In this document: positions 47,645 to 61,191 of the stretch, one piece after another
Layout of the letters: every line of letters starts with the position of its first letter
How positions within the stretch are numbered: the stretch's first letter is position 1
Assembly (NCBI RefSeq): GCF_000002995.4
Contig: NW_025062478.1
Coordinates: 2,704,001 to 2,768,000 of the forward strand
Source: Brugia malayi
Lineage: Eukaryota > Nematoda > Chromadorea > Rhabditida > Onchocercidae
Length of the DNA stretch: 64,000 bases
Direction: 5' to 3'
Translations under genes and position numbers: made by a program
The notes under the pieces: generated by a model
Told to the model about the DNA's origin: nothing
The model's database searches: none
Seen by the model: the letters and a program-made list of their open reading frames with translations, nothing else

Positions 47645-50467
47645 ATGACAGATCCAAGTTGGGGTTGGAATGATGATAGCAATTATAATACCGGCTACAA
47701 TGCTAATCAGCATTGGCAGCAAAGGCAACAACCATGGAGTAATCAGGGAACTTACAGGTTTTATTTATACTTGGCTCCTTATTAAGCTGAGTTAGAAGTT
47801 TAAAATTCGTTGCTAATTCACTTTTCTATTTGTTTATTTTTAATGAGTTAATTTTTCCAATTTGTGGTTCATTTTTCTGGTATTTTGGGATCAATAATTT
47901 TGTGAGATAAAATTTTTACTTTATGTATAATATTTATATAATATTGTAGGGCAATAGAATGTGTCTTTAATCTTTCTTTTTATGTATTTATTTTTTCAAG
48001 GCAACCGAGCTGGATATGCTTGTTTGAATTTTCTTGGAAATGGAATTCAATATTTAGAGTTTTTCAAATTTTTTTCTGCAGTATCAACATTTTTAGCAGT
48101 CGGCCTACAGGAGCAATGCCATCTGATAAAGTCTATAATAACTATTATAACCAACAAGCAACCATTCCTTCAGTACCAATGACAGCTAATTATTCCCAAA
48201 CAAATCAAATGCAGTCATTCGGAATGCCATCGCAGAGTTAGCCCTCGTTATAATTGTTTATCTTATCCGTCGAATTTCAAATGAATAATTTGAAATTAAA
48301 TTATTTATTTCGAGACTTGAATGATTTGCATCTTTCTATTTTCCTTTTCATTTCCAAATTAGAAATAATGATTTGATATGAATTTTGGAGTATTAGACGT
48401 TTTAATATTTACTACATGTGCAAATATTCTCCAGCTTTTATATGCTAAATATGTTTTCAGATTCGTATGGTGTTGGAAATTTGTCATCATTTTCTGATCA
48501 ATTTATGTCAGAGCCAATGCTAAATGCTGCAAAACAAATTGGTGGTCAGTTCGCTGTACAACAGAAAGAAAAGGTATGTTTTTTATTAATCCAATAACCC
48601 AATACATATATATATATAACCTACAGTAATTAATCTCGGACAAATATTTTTGTTGGAGCAATAAATATTTATACTTAACATTATTATACCTGAAATCAAA
48701 GTGGAATAGACTTCAAAAAAAGTTTTTAGGAAAAAGTTTTCTGGCCGAAGCTAACTATTTTACAACTAATTTCAGTTGACTAAATATTTGTCTGCATTCC
48801 ATCTGAAATATTATTTTGCTGTGGACAATACATATGTTGGCAAGAAATTGGGTCTTATGCTGTTCCCTTTTTTACATCGAGTAAGTTTCTGCATTTCGGG
48901 GTAAGTTAAATCTACTTTCTTTTAATATGCTGTAAAATTTAGCTTATAATTTTAGGAATGGACTGCCAAGTATGATTCTTCGGATTCACCACTACCACCG
49001 CGATTGGATGTCAATGCACCCGACTTATATATTCCGCTAATGGCTTTCGTAACTTATATTCTTATCTCTGGATTTGTACTAGGAATACAAAAAAGGCAAA
49101 TCAAATTAATTAATTAATTAATTGCAATGTTTATTTTGGTCTAAAAGCATCTGTTTAATACTTTCTTTTTTTAAGATTTACACCCGAGCAGTTGGGCATC
49201 ATCACAACAAATGCATTAGCATATCTTATTTTCGAAAATTTGATAATAATTATAACGAGGTATATAATGAACATATCGGAATCGCTCACCTTCTGGCACT
49301 CACTTGCATATAGTAGCTATAAATTTGTTGGGTAAGATTTTTGAAAATTTATAACGAGATGGATAAACTATTAGTCTATTAAATATACTACTAAATCAAG
49401 TAATTGAACTAATCAAATCTGATTGATTTATCAAACCTATTGCTCTTTAGAATTGCGGTATTTATTTAAAACCATAATTATCGCTAAATTTTCATACCTG
49501 CTGATATTATATTTTTTTTAGGATGAATGTATGCTTACTGGTCTTTGTATTAGGTGGTAAATCATTCTATTATTGGGTTTTAGCCTATATATCCTTTTCA
49601 ATTGTTTTCTTTTTGGTATGTTTCATGTATTTATTGTTATGAATGGAATTTGTTCCCCTTTCCGGTTTAAAATGCTTAATACCCTATTATTAGTCTCCTT
49701 CATGTGCAGTTTTTTAATGCAAAAATGTGAATAATTATTTGTTGCTCCATTTTTTTATGCTTTTATTTATCACAGTTTTTATTTGAAAATGATGTGTGAT
49801 AGAAACCAGCTCAGTGAAAAGATCATTTCAATTCATTCAAATCAAGAATAAGCTTAAATAAGAGTGAGAGTAGTTTTTAAAATGATTACTTAGATTCTTA
49901 TTAGGATTGTCAAGCTTCTTTCTTTTTTGGATTTTCTGTTTTTTTTTTTTTTTTTTACACTTTTTTTAGATTTATTTTTATTTAAGCTACGAACAGTGAA
50001 GACATTTTTAATGGATGTACAAAATACATATAATGAATACGGTGGAAAAAAGCGTAAAATATATTTAATGCTATTTATAGCATTCACACAACCATTTCTG
50101 ATATGGTGGTTGACCAGGTTTGTTTCATCTTTTTTCAATAAAATTTTATTAGTTTTTTAATCATAAAGCTATTTTTTATCATAAAATTTTATTATAAGAC
50201 TGATGAATAAATAAATATTCGTAGTTTTTTAAGTTCTTTTTACCTTAAATGGAAGAAAGCGTAACATACATTTGATTGAATACATTTGACTTTCAATAAA
50301 CTTCTTAATGTTGTTACAGTTCTGTAACCAGCTACACACCTGGCAAAATGGATTTAGCTCAGTATGCTTTGTCGGGTATAGGATTCAGTGAAGCAGTAAA
50401 TAAAGGACAGTTACCTATGTTGCCAAGTGGTGAAGTGGATTACGAAGCTTTATTGAAAATGCCTTAG
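47645..50467 (+). CDS. YIF1: YIF1 family ER-Golgi membrane protein
   Basis: Nine exons in phase give 379 residues: 47645-47757, 48097-48236, 48461-48573, 48776-48880, 48956-49095, 49176-49331, 49522-49615, 49987-50117 and 50320-50467. The first 90 residues are cytosolic, rich in Asn, Gln, Trp and Tyr. The family core follows: [12 protein letters not shown] near 135-146, [11 protein letters not shown] near 162-172, DLYIPLMAF opening the first membrane segment (about 178-200), RFTPEQLG (204-211), then four more hydrophobic segments (about 212-232, 248-268, 270-287, 311-327). In other eukaryotes YIF1 pairs with YIP1/YIPF proteins and Rab GTPases in ER-Golgi traffic. The C terminus (ALLKMP) is 50 residues longer than the last membrane segment and hydrophilic, as if lumenal. 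The intron after 49095 starts with GC rather than GT; only this join keeps the conserved LGIQKRFTPE. Confidence 0.9.
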
Positions 50468-51966
50468 TCTTTTTTTTTTTTTTTTTTTTTTTTTTCATGT
50501 ACGAGTTATCGAATTTGTTGATTTTTTGGTGAGAGCGAAGCAGTTTTAAAAATCATATTAAATTATATGTTTTTGCAATAGCATTGATCATGAGACGCTG
50601 TTGTTTGAAAGTATTTAGCAAGATTTTATGCAAAATTTTCGATTCTTCGAAAATATCAAAATTCATTGTTGCAGTAAATTTTTAATTACTTTGCTTTCGA
50701 TCATATTTCTAGAATGCATTTCTTTCGTTCGTTGGTTCATTAGTTCCAATGTATTTTTTATGCTTTCTAAATGCTTTTAAAACTTAGTTATTATTATGAT
50801 TAAATAGAGAGTAGAGTTGTGTTTAATATGATTTTTCAATGTTATGATTTGTTTGTAGTAATAGCAAATGTCTTCCTGTCTTCTGAATTAGTTGATGTTT
50901 TTAATTTTGTGGTAGTGATAGTTTATTCTACAATTAAACTGTGCATTTTTTCTTATTTTTTATTTTTATTATAATTAAGGTTTTGATACTACAAGTTGGA
51001 ATTTTGGCTATAAGAAAAAATAAATTATTCATGAATGAGAAAAGGATGATTGAAAACAAAGTTCAAGTTTTAAACCTTCAGAAAGCTAACTGTTTTTAGC
51101 TTTTTAGTATGTTTTAGTTAAAACCAACTTACTACTTGGACACTAAAGAGATTGAAGTTCAATATTTCATTAAAAATTTAGGAATAAAATGTGGAACTTT
51201 CTCGCTATTTTATTAAATGATAAGTACACTGTATTCCATCGGAAACTGCTTGACTTTATTTTCATCAATAAATTATTGCTGTAATTTATTTTTCTTTTTC
51301 ACTTCTTTTGTTCCTAATGAGTATACATTTTTGTTTTTATAAAATGAGTAACACAATAAGGTGACATATATGTACATTATTATATTCATTAATAACATTC
51401 TTTTGTTAATTCTTTCATTATTTTAAATAAAATTTGTAAGTACAGTTATGTCTTCTTATCACACAGTGGAAAGTGGTTCAAGTAGCAAAGACTATTATAT
51501 CTAATTTTTGAAACTCCTTCACTCAATATTTACTGCTATTCAGAGCAATTGCAGAATGCTGAAGACTTAATAACTAACTTTTAAAATTAAATGAATTCAC
51601 TGATACACTATCAAATGGATAGATTTAGTCGAATCAGTTAATTCATTATTTGATTACATTGATTTGCTGGATTTTCTGACCTTTTACACTGATTTTCTGA
51701 ATTTCTTGGCTCTTTTTTCCTTTAATAAAAATAAATTTATCACTACTTTTTCATAAATTATCTACTGTATATACTGTGGTTTTTTTTTTTTTTTTCGGTC
51801 AAGCTAACAATGATTTCTCTCTTTAATAATAATACATTATTTTCATTTCAATGGAGAGAATTTGTCATCATACATGACATTATCCAAAGTGTAACTATTC
51901 ATGATAAATTAAATTTTTTTTTAAAAATTTTTCCGATAATTTGATTTATTACTTTTATTAACTTTC
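50468..51966. other. YIF1 3' flank and intergenic stretch
   Basis: A T-run of about 26 begins 3 bases after the YIF1 stop. AATAAA-type words occur at about 51018 and 51268. No gene seen. Confidence 0.5.
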
Positions 51967-51968
51967 AG
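51967..51968 (+). other. Likely spliced-leader acceptor of the acyltransferase gene
   Basis: AACTTTCAG ends 71 bases before the ATG at 52040. The 71 bases are open in the coding frame but contain no in-frame ATG. Confidence 0.45.
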
Positions 51969-52039
51969 GTTACTTTATCTTTCTTTATTTATATTTTGTT
52001 GCATTTGGAAAAAGAAAAAAGTGGATTATCAGATTATCA

Positions 52040-54498
52040 ATGAAAGAGCTAGAATCTTCTGCATCGTGTATCATCTGTCAACTATTAACTATTCTGTCAG
52101 TGTTTGCTATTTTGTTATATCTTTTATCACTAAATTTGAAATGTCTATATTTTATTAAAGTGGTTGGTATTTATTGTGCCATATTGCTTAATGCTGTGAT
52201 CGTTTGTTTTGCCTGGCCGTTATACTTCTTTGGTGATGTAAGTGTATTTTTCTAAAAAAAAAAAATTTTTTTCTTTTTGAAAAAATCTCTCTCGCTTTTA
52301 AAGAAGATGAATATTTAAAGTTGGCGTATTTACGCTTATTAAATAATATTCCAAAATTTTGTTTTTAACATATTTTAGGATTTTTTAAATCTATTTATAG
52401 GTGCCAAAATTTGTTTTTGATTCTTTTAACGTTCTGTCAAGGTGGACAAATATCAAAGTTATCGTACGAAATGGTGAAATCTTACAGAAACCAGGACCAT
52501 TTATATTTGTATGTAATCATCAGGTACTTTTATTTATGATATTTCGTTAGTTAATTATTACAAAATGCTCTAGTAATAGCTTCTATTCTATTATTTGCGA
52601 ATATTGCTTAATAGAATGATATACTGATAGAGATGATAAGTGTCATTCATATCGCTATACTGCATTATGACATTTTCTATTGCTTTCTTTTTCTTTTTTC
52701 CTTTGCAAAGAATGAGTAAGACGTTAAAAAGAAGCGCTTTTATTGGAAAACTCAGTTGGCAACAATATTCGTCAAATTTTAATGGTAGATATTTTATTTT
52801 ATGGGACATTTGTTTACATAGTGTTAGTCTCGTATGCTTGTACGTTTGTTTTATGTTGCATGCACAATTAATTCTTGTTTTTAATCAGTCTGTATTTATA
52901 AAAGCTCTATTTTTTTTCTAATTTTTTTCCTTTTTATAAACTATATTTATGAAAGCTAATCTAGCTTTTATCCTCAATTTCTGTTGTATAAAAGAAAAAA
53001 GAGGAAATCAAATACAAACAAAGAAAGAAAATAAGCAAACTCTATGAAAGAAAGAGAAAATAAGCAAACAAACATTTAGAGCATATGCGTTTATATGATG
53101 TAACTTTCAGATATTATGCAGAAATTTCATCCCAACAATTTTAGAGGTAATTTTATATGTATATGAATATTTATTAATAATCAAATATAATTTCCAGAGT
53201 TCGGTCGATATTGTTGTGCTATCGCATTTTTGGCCATCAAAATGTACAGTGATGATGAAAAAGTCATTGAAATACGTACCATTTTTCAATTTTGCATCAT
53301 TACTCGTAAGTTGCTAATGAAAAATTAAGAGAAATATAAACAGTAATGATTATTATAAGGTTATTATGTATTTATGATTATTTCTGTTCTGATTTAATTG
53401 ATGACTTTTTAAAGATTCATCTTAAAAGTGACTTGAAAAAAAAATAATTTGTGAATGATATGATTGCACTGATATGATTTGGTTTTGATTATGGGTAAAT
53501 AAATAATTGTTTTGTGTAGTTGTTTATTTATTTATTTATTCTTTTTTTCAATTTTGTTTTTAAGGAAAGTATAATGTTCAAATGTAGTGCATAAAAAAAA
53601 AAAGAAAAAAAATTAAGAGCCGAGCAGTATTTGTGGATCGGTTCAATCGAGAAAGAGCCGTTCAATCGTTGGAAGAATGCTCAAAGAAGATTACTGAGCA
53701 GAAGCTAAGTGTTTTCATCTTTCCAGAAGGCACTAGAAATCATGGTGATGGAATGATTGAATTCAAAAAAGGCGCTTTTAATTTAGCAGTTTTTGTAAGT
53801 TTTTCATTTGTGTGTAAAAGAAATCATTGAAGTCTTCGATAATTCATAAAACATATCAGTGTTTAACTATTTATGTTGTTTAATTACATTATTAGTTGAA
53901 ATAACACGTATTTATATTTTAAATGATCTATATATTGATTGCTTGTTGCTATGAATTAAAGATTTGTTCGTGTTAGATTGTAATTCTCTATGACATATTC
54001 TCAATAGCTTATGCTGCAATAGTAAGATTAGCTTTTTTTTGATATAAGCAAATGATTATTTTATAATTATGAGGTAAAAGTTATCAGACTTTATAAATTA
54101 ATTTATTGACTTTTCAGGCTCAAATACCAATTATTCCGATAGTTATATCTTCTTACAAGCAGTTCTATAATAAGAATATGCGATATTTCGCAGATTCAGG
54201 CTACGTTATTGTGGAAATTATGGATCCGATACAGACTACCGGTGTATGTTGTAGATTTTTTGTATTTGTATGAAATAGAAATGATTATATTATATATATG
54301 TTTTTAAGATCATAATTATATTTATATATGCATAATTATAATTTATTCATATTTTAGATGACAATTCAGGATGTCCCTGCATTGACAGATACAGTTCGTG
54401 CTAAAATGATGGATAAATTTGCAAAAATTAGTGAAGAAGCAGGAGAAGAATTTAAGAATCGACAAAGACAAATTAATGAGACAAAAAAAGATTATTAA
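52040..54498 (+). CDS. AGPAT: 1-acyl-sn-glycerol-3-phosphate acyltransferase
   Basis: Six exons in phase (52040-52237, 52401-52523, 53198-53305, 53618-53794, 54118-54243, 54358-54498) give 290 residues, the usual length for this enzyme. It transfers a fatty acyl group from acyl-CoA to lysophosphatidic acid, making phosphatidic acid in the ER membrane. All four family motifs are visible: NHQSSVD at 105-111 with the catalytic His and Asp, FVDR at 148-151, FPEGTRN at 178-184, and IPIIPIV at 205-211. Two hydrophobic segments fill residues 10-62. The third exon boundary splits motif I between Gln and Ser. The acceptor before 53618 is preceded by about 25 As instead of pyrimidines, yet the frame and the RAVFVDR match require it. 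An upstream coding exon cannot be excluded because the frame stays open to 51969. Confidence 0.92.
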
Positions 54499-56745
54499 AA
54501 TGATTGATGTTTGTTTGCAAGGAAAATCATTAATATCTACTTTGCATTATTTTCATTATCTTATATTAGTCTACTTAACTTCTTTTTCTCCTTCTTTTTT
54601 CACTACTAAATTTGGGCTTTTGTGTCTTTTTTTTTTTCTTTTTTTTTCTTGTATGTCTTATATCAGTTCTATTTCTCTTAAGCACGAATTTGTGATATTA
54701 TGATATAAAGGTTTGTAAGCATTTAGTTTATGAATAGTCCTGCAAATGTTTATATCTTTATTTTTATTTTTTTCGAATTGAACTCGACTGATTGCTTAAA
54801 ATGCTTGGAATCTCTTAACTCCATTATTGATTATTTTTATTCAAAACTGATATCAATCTTTTGTAATCAAATAATGCAGGTTTGAGAATTCACTTAAGTA
54901 TTCCTATTTTTTATATGATCTATATAATTCATGGTATTCAGTATCATTCTTAACGTATGTGCCGTAATATTTTTATTAATTTTGAAATTTATCTCACTTT
55001 TACACACTTTTCTCCTAAAATATCATTTTGTTAATTTGCATTTAAATACTGGTAAAATATAAATTCCATTTCAGTTTGAATACCTCAGATGACATCATTT
55101 TTGCACTTAAAGCATTAATTAGTGTTGCTTATTTTATTCTGTTTCTCTTATTTTTTATTACAAAAAAAGGAATATTTTCATTTTATTATTTATTCCTAAA
55201 TTACAATTGTTTCAGTTACAGATTAGATAATTTATTTGTGCTAAAATCTTTATCTTCTATATTCCCGTATGCTCTTTACTTAACCTTATTTAAATTTACT
55301 TAAATCACTTAAGTAAATTGCATGCATGTTTCACATGTCACTGAGAAAGCATGATTTTTTGCAACATAATTCCAATTGTTCAGATATTAATTTACTAATC
55401 ATTTTCGAACTTGTCCAGTAGGAAAGTGTTAGCAGTTATTTTCCAAAAAAAAAGAAAAAAAAAACATAATTAATTACCGCAGCGACAATCTAAAATGAGT
55501 ATTTCCGGAATTCAAAATAGTATGAGAATCATTTGTGCAATTATGTTATCAATTGAATTTTGATAATTTGGAAGGTGTCAACTCACAAAAATCAAGTTGT
55601 TCAAATTGTCAAAAATTAAATTATAAGTTTAAAATTCAATTTGTTGCGAATAGCATTCAGTTGCTAATTTTAATTGTCAAAGATTAAATCATAAATTCAA
55701 GCTGTCACCATGACTGATAAAAAGTGAGAAGAGGCACTTTATAATTATTTTCATTCTTTTCTTACCTATAATATCAATTCCTGTAATTGATATTCATATC
55801 ATAGATCAAAAATCGATGTTATATTTGATAGAATCTTGCTGGCATATTTTTTAATAAATCGATAATTTAATAAAGCAAAGAATTAACTTTTCTCATTTCC
55901 ATCCTATCAAGTTAATTTAATATAAAAAATTATTTCTATTTTGTAAAAAAAAAAAAAAAAAAAAAAAACGAAAATTATAACTGTTTTATTTTATTCCATT
56001 TGACATTTCATTTATTTTTGAATTAATTAATTTAAACCAAAAAAAATATATCACACATATTTTTATATGATGCATATATTTTTTTTTTTTTTTTTTAAGT
56101 ATATTTTGCATTATTATGTAATACATAAAAATTTACATATTAATAAGGCAGTAATTAGATGAGATACAAAAATTTATACTATTAATATGCTAATTAGATG
56201 TTTAACTTTTTTCATTCACTTTTTTTCTTCTTCTTAAAAGTACTTATTTACTTTTAATTGTTAATAAAAAATGACAGTGATAATTAATGAAAATAAATGT
56301 GAATTACTATAGAATAAACAGCGAAATATTAAAAATTACTCTTAAATTTTAGTATAATTTAATTTTAACAACTTAATGACAAAAGTTTTTCGACTCTTTG
56401 TCGAAGTAAACATTAAATAATTCTTCCATTAATTTTCTTTTTTCCTTTTTTTTCAAAAAAAAAACAATTATTTAAAAAATGTTAAGAATAATAAATAAAA
56501 ATGTACCTATATTCAAAAACATATTATTAAATTACAAACATTTAGTTTCAATATAATTCAATTTACCAATCCAACAATTTGATTGCAAATATTTTATTTT
56601 GTATGATTAAATTTTATCAAATTTTTTTTAATTTTTTTATTTAATTTTTAATTTTATTTAATTTTTCTTTCATAACTTATTAAATTTAAGTGTAATTTAA
56701 ATTTAAACAAATGAGATCGAAATAACGAGAAGCATAGATGAAATG
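54499..56745. other. Convergent intergenic stretch
   Basis: Lies between the plus-strand acyltransferase and the minus-strand ShKT gene. An 11-bp perfect stem with a 5-base loop sits at 55293-55319 (AATTTACTTAA..TTAAGTAAATT). Poly-A runs lie at 55945-55968 and poly-T near 56081-56096. No gene seen. Confidence 0.5.
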
Positions 56746-56751
56746 AATAAA

Positions 56752-59033
56752 TTATTCGCAAAAATGACACACTTTGCGACATCTCAGTCTCATGCGTCGT
56801 GATATGCGACAAAATGCTCGTCGTCGCATGCATAATTCGAATGGATCAAAATCGATGCAAACTAAAAACAATAAATTAATTAATTTTATGATCAAATTTT
56901 CAAAATCAAAAAAAAAAAAAAGAAATCAGAAACTGATTACATTATCAAATATAATTTAATTAACTATATTAAATAATTAATTATATTAATAAATGATATA
57001 ATTATGTATCATCCATTAATGTATTATAAATTAAAATGTAAACTATGATAAAGGTAGCATAAATTATTCGAAAATCATATGAAAAAAAAAGGAAAATCAA
57101 TTCTTATTTTCATTTTTAAGTGATTTCTTAATCAGATTAATTTATTGATTATAGCAGTTCAAATAAATAATATTATATTGTAATCAGAAAAGCTGCTTTA
57201 ATTTAATTTTAATTTAATAACTTACAAAAAGTTTCAAGATATTGTTAAGTAGAAAATTTTTTACAATAATATTATATTAATCTGAAGTGATATGTGATAA
57301 ATAGCTGATAAATGATTACTGATATATGCAGTGATAACTGCTTGATAATAATTAAAAAATAATTTACCATTTGTTGTCATTGAAATGCCTTCTGATTTAA
57401 TCAAATTTCTGGAGATATTTCGTTGAAAATTTATTGCTTGTCGCAGTGATGGAAATTGTTGTTGTTGTTGTTGTTGTGATATTGGTACTTTCCTAAAATT
57501 ATTTTTGATAACCATAAATTTATTATTTACTTATCATACATATTTAATTAAATAATTAAATAAAAAATAGTAGTGATAAAAAAATATAAAGTGAATAAAA
57601 TATACCGATGAGAATTTTGATTATTTGATAAAAGTTGAATAATTCGTCGCTGTTGAGCTATGCCTCTTTGATCTGCTTGTGATAATTTTGATGACTGAAT
57701 TAAGAAGAAGGTCAAAAATACTGTCAAAAAAATTTTTGGTATATATCATTAATTAAAAAAAAAAAGTGTATTTTATTAATTATTATTAATCATAATTTTT
57801 AGTATATATTATTAATTACAAACAAAAAAAAAAAAGAAAATTATTAATTAAATAATAATCATTGCTAATTGTTTGCTATCACACAGAAATATTTTACAAA
57901 TTTACCAGGAAAATTGTCATTTGATCATTAATAAATTAACACTTTTCTTATCTATTATTGAACAATATCAACGAGTAATCTTATCAGAAGTGTAGTACTT
58001 TAAAAATTTTATTAAGGGAATTTTGATAAACTTAACTGATAAATTCGCATTTCTCATTTATTACCAGTAATATCAAGCATTACTCACAATGATTTAAAAA
58101 TTTATCAAGAAATTCTTGCTTAATTATTGATAAGCTAACATTTGTACTTCTATTATCAGTGATATCAAATGAATAAATAATTAATTTTTTATGGAAAATC
58201 TTACAATCGAATTTGACAATAGCAATTGTTGTCGTTGTGATAATGTTTGTTGTGCAATTTGTGATTGTAATTTTGATTGCAACATTGTTGACAAATTTTG
58301 CATTATTGCAGGATGAATTTGTGATATATCAGATTCAACTGCAACTTTTCCGGTTGAAGAAATTAAGGATGGCGGTAATTTCGTATTCAATTGATTTGAT
58401 ATTTGCATAACCTAAAAATTTTTAATAAATTATTCTTTTACATAAATACTTAAAATAATAATGAAAATTAATAAAGAATTTTAATTTAATTAAATTTTAA
58501 TTAATTATGCATACATATTATAAATGATCAAATATTCATCTGATTTTATGCAATAAAAAATTGTAATAATTTGAAATAGTATTACCGAAAGTAAATTTAT
58601 CAGAAAATTGTGAACAAATTTAAATATATAATTGAATTAAAAAAATTACTATTAATATTTTTTTTTGTCTTATTACATCAATGTAGAATTTAAAAAAAAA
58701 ATCTTAAGTAATACTGTTAAAAATTTAAGAAAATTATAACTGATACATTTAAATTTTGAAAAATTTTAACTGAATTCACAAAAATTGAATTAACTAAGTC
58801 AATAAAAATCTTAATTAAATTAACAATTTTAATTAAATTTAACAAATTTTTATTAATTAAATTAATAATTTAATTTATTTCGCATAATTCATGCATACCT
58901 TAAGAAAATCTTGAAATCTTTGTGGTTTTGGTGTATGATCAGCATCGTTTGGAATTGCTGCTAATAAATTTTCTTGTAAATTCTTATCCAATGCATCAAA
59001 TAATCGAAATGTATCCAATTTGAATTGATTTGC
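56752..59033 (-). CDS. Gln-rich exons ending in an ShKT domain
   Basis: Five minus-strand exons join in phase: 59033-58899, 58411-58205, 57694-57606, 57492-57368 and 56861-56752, ending in TAA at 56752-56754. The first encodes a helical segment starting ANQFKLDTFRLFDAL and including NLLAAIPNDADHTPKP. The next three are rich in Gln, Ser, Leu and Asn, with a CAA-encoded run of seven Gln. The last exon is a complete ShKT module of about 34 residues: six Cys in the spacing C-8-C-5-C-9-C-3-C-2-C, opening with Cys-Ile-Asp and closing RKVCHFC. ShKT modules are common in secreted nematode proteins, including proteases, tyrosinases and mucin-like proteins, and do not by themselves mean a toxin. No start codon or signal peptide was found for these exons alone. 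The first is in phase with the Reeler exons upstream, so they are probably the same gene. Confidence 0.65.
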
Positions 59034-59508
59034 CTGAAATTGTTAACCTTTTATATGTATGACCTTTAACCCTAAAATTTTTTTGTATTAATTTTTGTAT
59101 TAATGTTAAGAATGCGTTGAAAAATTAGAATTTCATTGTGGCAATTTTTTTAAAAAAAACAAAAGTAATAAAAATGTTTTAAAATTTTTGAATATTGATT
59201 AATTTTCATTACACATATATATGATTGTATGTATGTGTGTGTGTATGTGTATCTGTTTATTAATTGTGTGCGCATTTGTCGCATGTGTATTTATTGTAGC
59301 TGCATTTATTATATGTACACTTATTTGCTTGTTTATGTAACCATCAAACATCAAACAATTGAATCAAATATTTATTTGACACATTTGAAATACAACAATT
59401 CAATCATAACAATAATTTTTAATTTTTACAGTAATAATAAAATAATTTTCATGTAATGAATTCAATAATTTAATTGTTGCAGAACTATTTTATTTGATTA
59501 AGATGCAT

Positions 59509-59718
59509 TTGCTAATAATAATACTATTTAAGTTTCTAATTAATTATCACTTGCTAATAATAATACTATTTAAGTTTCTAATTAATTATCACTTGCTAAT
59601 AATAATACTATTTAAGTTTCTAATTAATTATCACTTGCTAATAATAATACTATTTAAGTTTCTAATTAATTATCACTTGCTAATAATAATACTATTTAAG
59701 TTTCTAATTAATTATCAC
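59509..59718 (+). repeat. Five perfect 42-bp tandem units
   Basis: TTGCTAATAATAATACTATT begins each unit at 59509, 59551, 59593, 59635 and 59677; a sixth partial copy starts at 59719. All five look identical. Confidence 0.95.
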
Positions 59719-60444
59719 TTGCTAATCATTAATGGAACAGAAAAAAAATAAATTGATGTGATTTCGTAAAAAAGTCCGTTGGATTTTTTAAACTTTTCAA
59801 ACAATCATATTTAGTTATTTTCGAATAATTTAACTTTAATTAAATATTTAAAAAGAGAAAAAATTTGTTAAGAAATCAAATTAAAAAAGTGATATGAAAT
59901 TTGTACAATTTTATATGCTAAAATAAATCACTACAAAATACTAATATACTTTTCTTTTTTTTATATCTTTTTTTAATTAATTAATTACGTTTTTGTTTTT
60001 TTTTATCTCTAATCATTATCAATTATCAATATCACATATTTTGTGCTATAATTTGCAAAAGTATTATTTTTATGAAAATTTAATTACTCCAATAATTAAT
60101 GATATTGCATTAGAAAAAATAAGACAAAGAATTTTTTTACTTTTACAAATTAATTAAATTAATAGCATATTTCTAAAATATTTTTATTACTTCTCTTTCT
60201 TCTCATTTTCCTATTCTCACTCTCTCTCTCTCTTTCTCTCTTTCCCCTTCTCTCTCCCTCTCTCTTCCCTTGACATAATTTTTGTTACATAAAATTTTTT
60301 CAGTTGACAATTTGATGACAGCTATTTGTTAGATTCAGTTTACTTACTTATTTGTTGAATATTTTTATAGTATTTTTGATGAAAATAAACCTGCAATTTG
60401 TTGATAATTCCATCGAAACCTGTTTAGATTCTACCTGTTTTGTT

Positions 60445-60600
60445 ATAAATTATTATTAATGTTATTGTTATTGTTATTGTAGCAATTGTTGTTGTTGTTG
60501 TTGTTGTTATTGTCGTTGTTATGTTGTTGATTTGATGAGAATTATTTGATGAAAGGAGACAGAGAGTGAGAGAGAGAAAGAGAAAGAGAGGAAGAAAAAG
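60445..60600 (+). repeat. TTG/ATT tract followed by GA tract
   Basis: TTATTGTTGTTG-type repeats (60450-60530) are followed by GAGAGAGAAAGAGAAAGAG at 60560-60600. Confidence 0.8.
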
Positions 60601-61111
60601 AAAAAAAATTATAAAATTAAACATTTTTGAATTTTGAAAGACACAAAAATTTTAAATTATTATAAAATTTTTTTGCAGCTTAACTTATTTCTTTTTTTTT
60701 GCTTTGATCTAATGTATAATTAAATGTAAAAATTTATGATTTCAAAGAAATTAATAAAAACTTATGGGTAACTAATCCTAATCATTTCAGTTTGTTTCAC
60801 GTATTCAACGTGAAATTGCAAATTTTGCTTCCTGTTTATTTTTAGAATTTCAGTGAATACATGATTTTCTTAAATTTTAAATTTAAGTCCTGCAAGTTTT
60901 GTTGAGTCAATAATTTTAATTGTAGTGCATCAAATGAATAATAAGAAAATAATTAAAATATGCAAATTAATGATCAAATTAATAAAATAATAAGCTTGAA
61001 AAAGCAATTAATATGTATGATAGCTTAAATTTCTTTATTACGAAGTAATTTCATTATGCAAAATTACGATGAAATTTTCAGTCTAATATTCTTACCCATT
61101 CCTCATAATAA

Positions 61112-61112
61112 C

Positions 61113-61190
<78 letters not shown>
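61112..61190 (+). repeat. (AAT)n microsatellite
   Basis: An uninterrupted AAT trinucleotide run of about 26 units. Confidence 0.95.

Positions 61191-61191
<1 letters not shown>

Noticed and set aside
51969..52039. N-terminal extension of the acyltransferase
   Set aside because: The frame is open but has no ATG and the ATG at 52040 gives a family-typical length; an upstream exon remains possible.
60424..60624. Signal-peptide-like start MFNFIIFFLFLP as first exon of the ShKT gene
   Set aside because: It is a translation of the GA and TTG simple repeats, with no acceptor before it and no evident donor after it.
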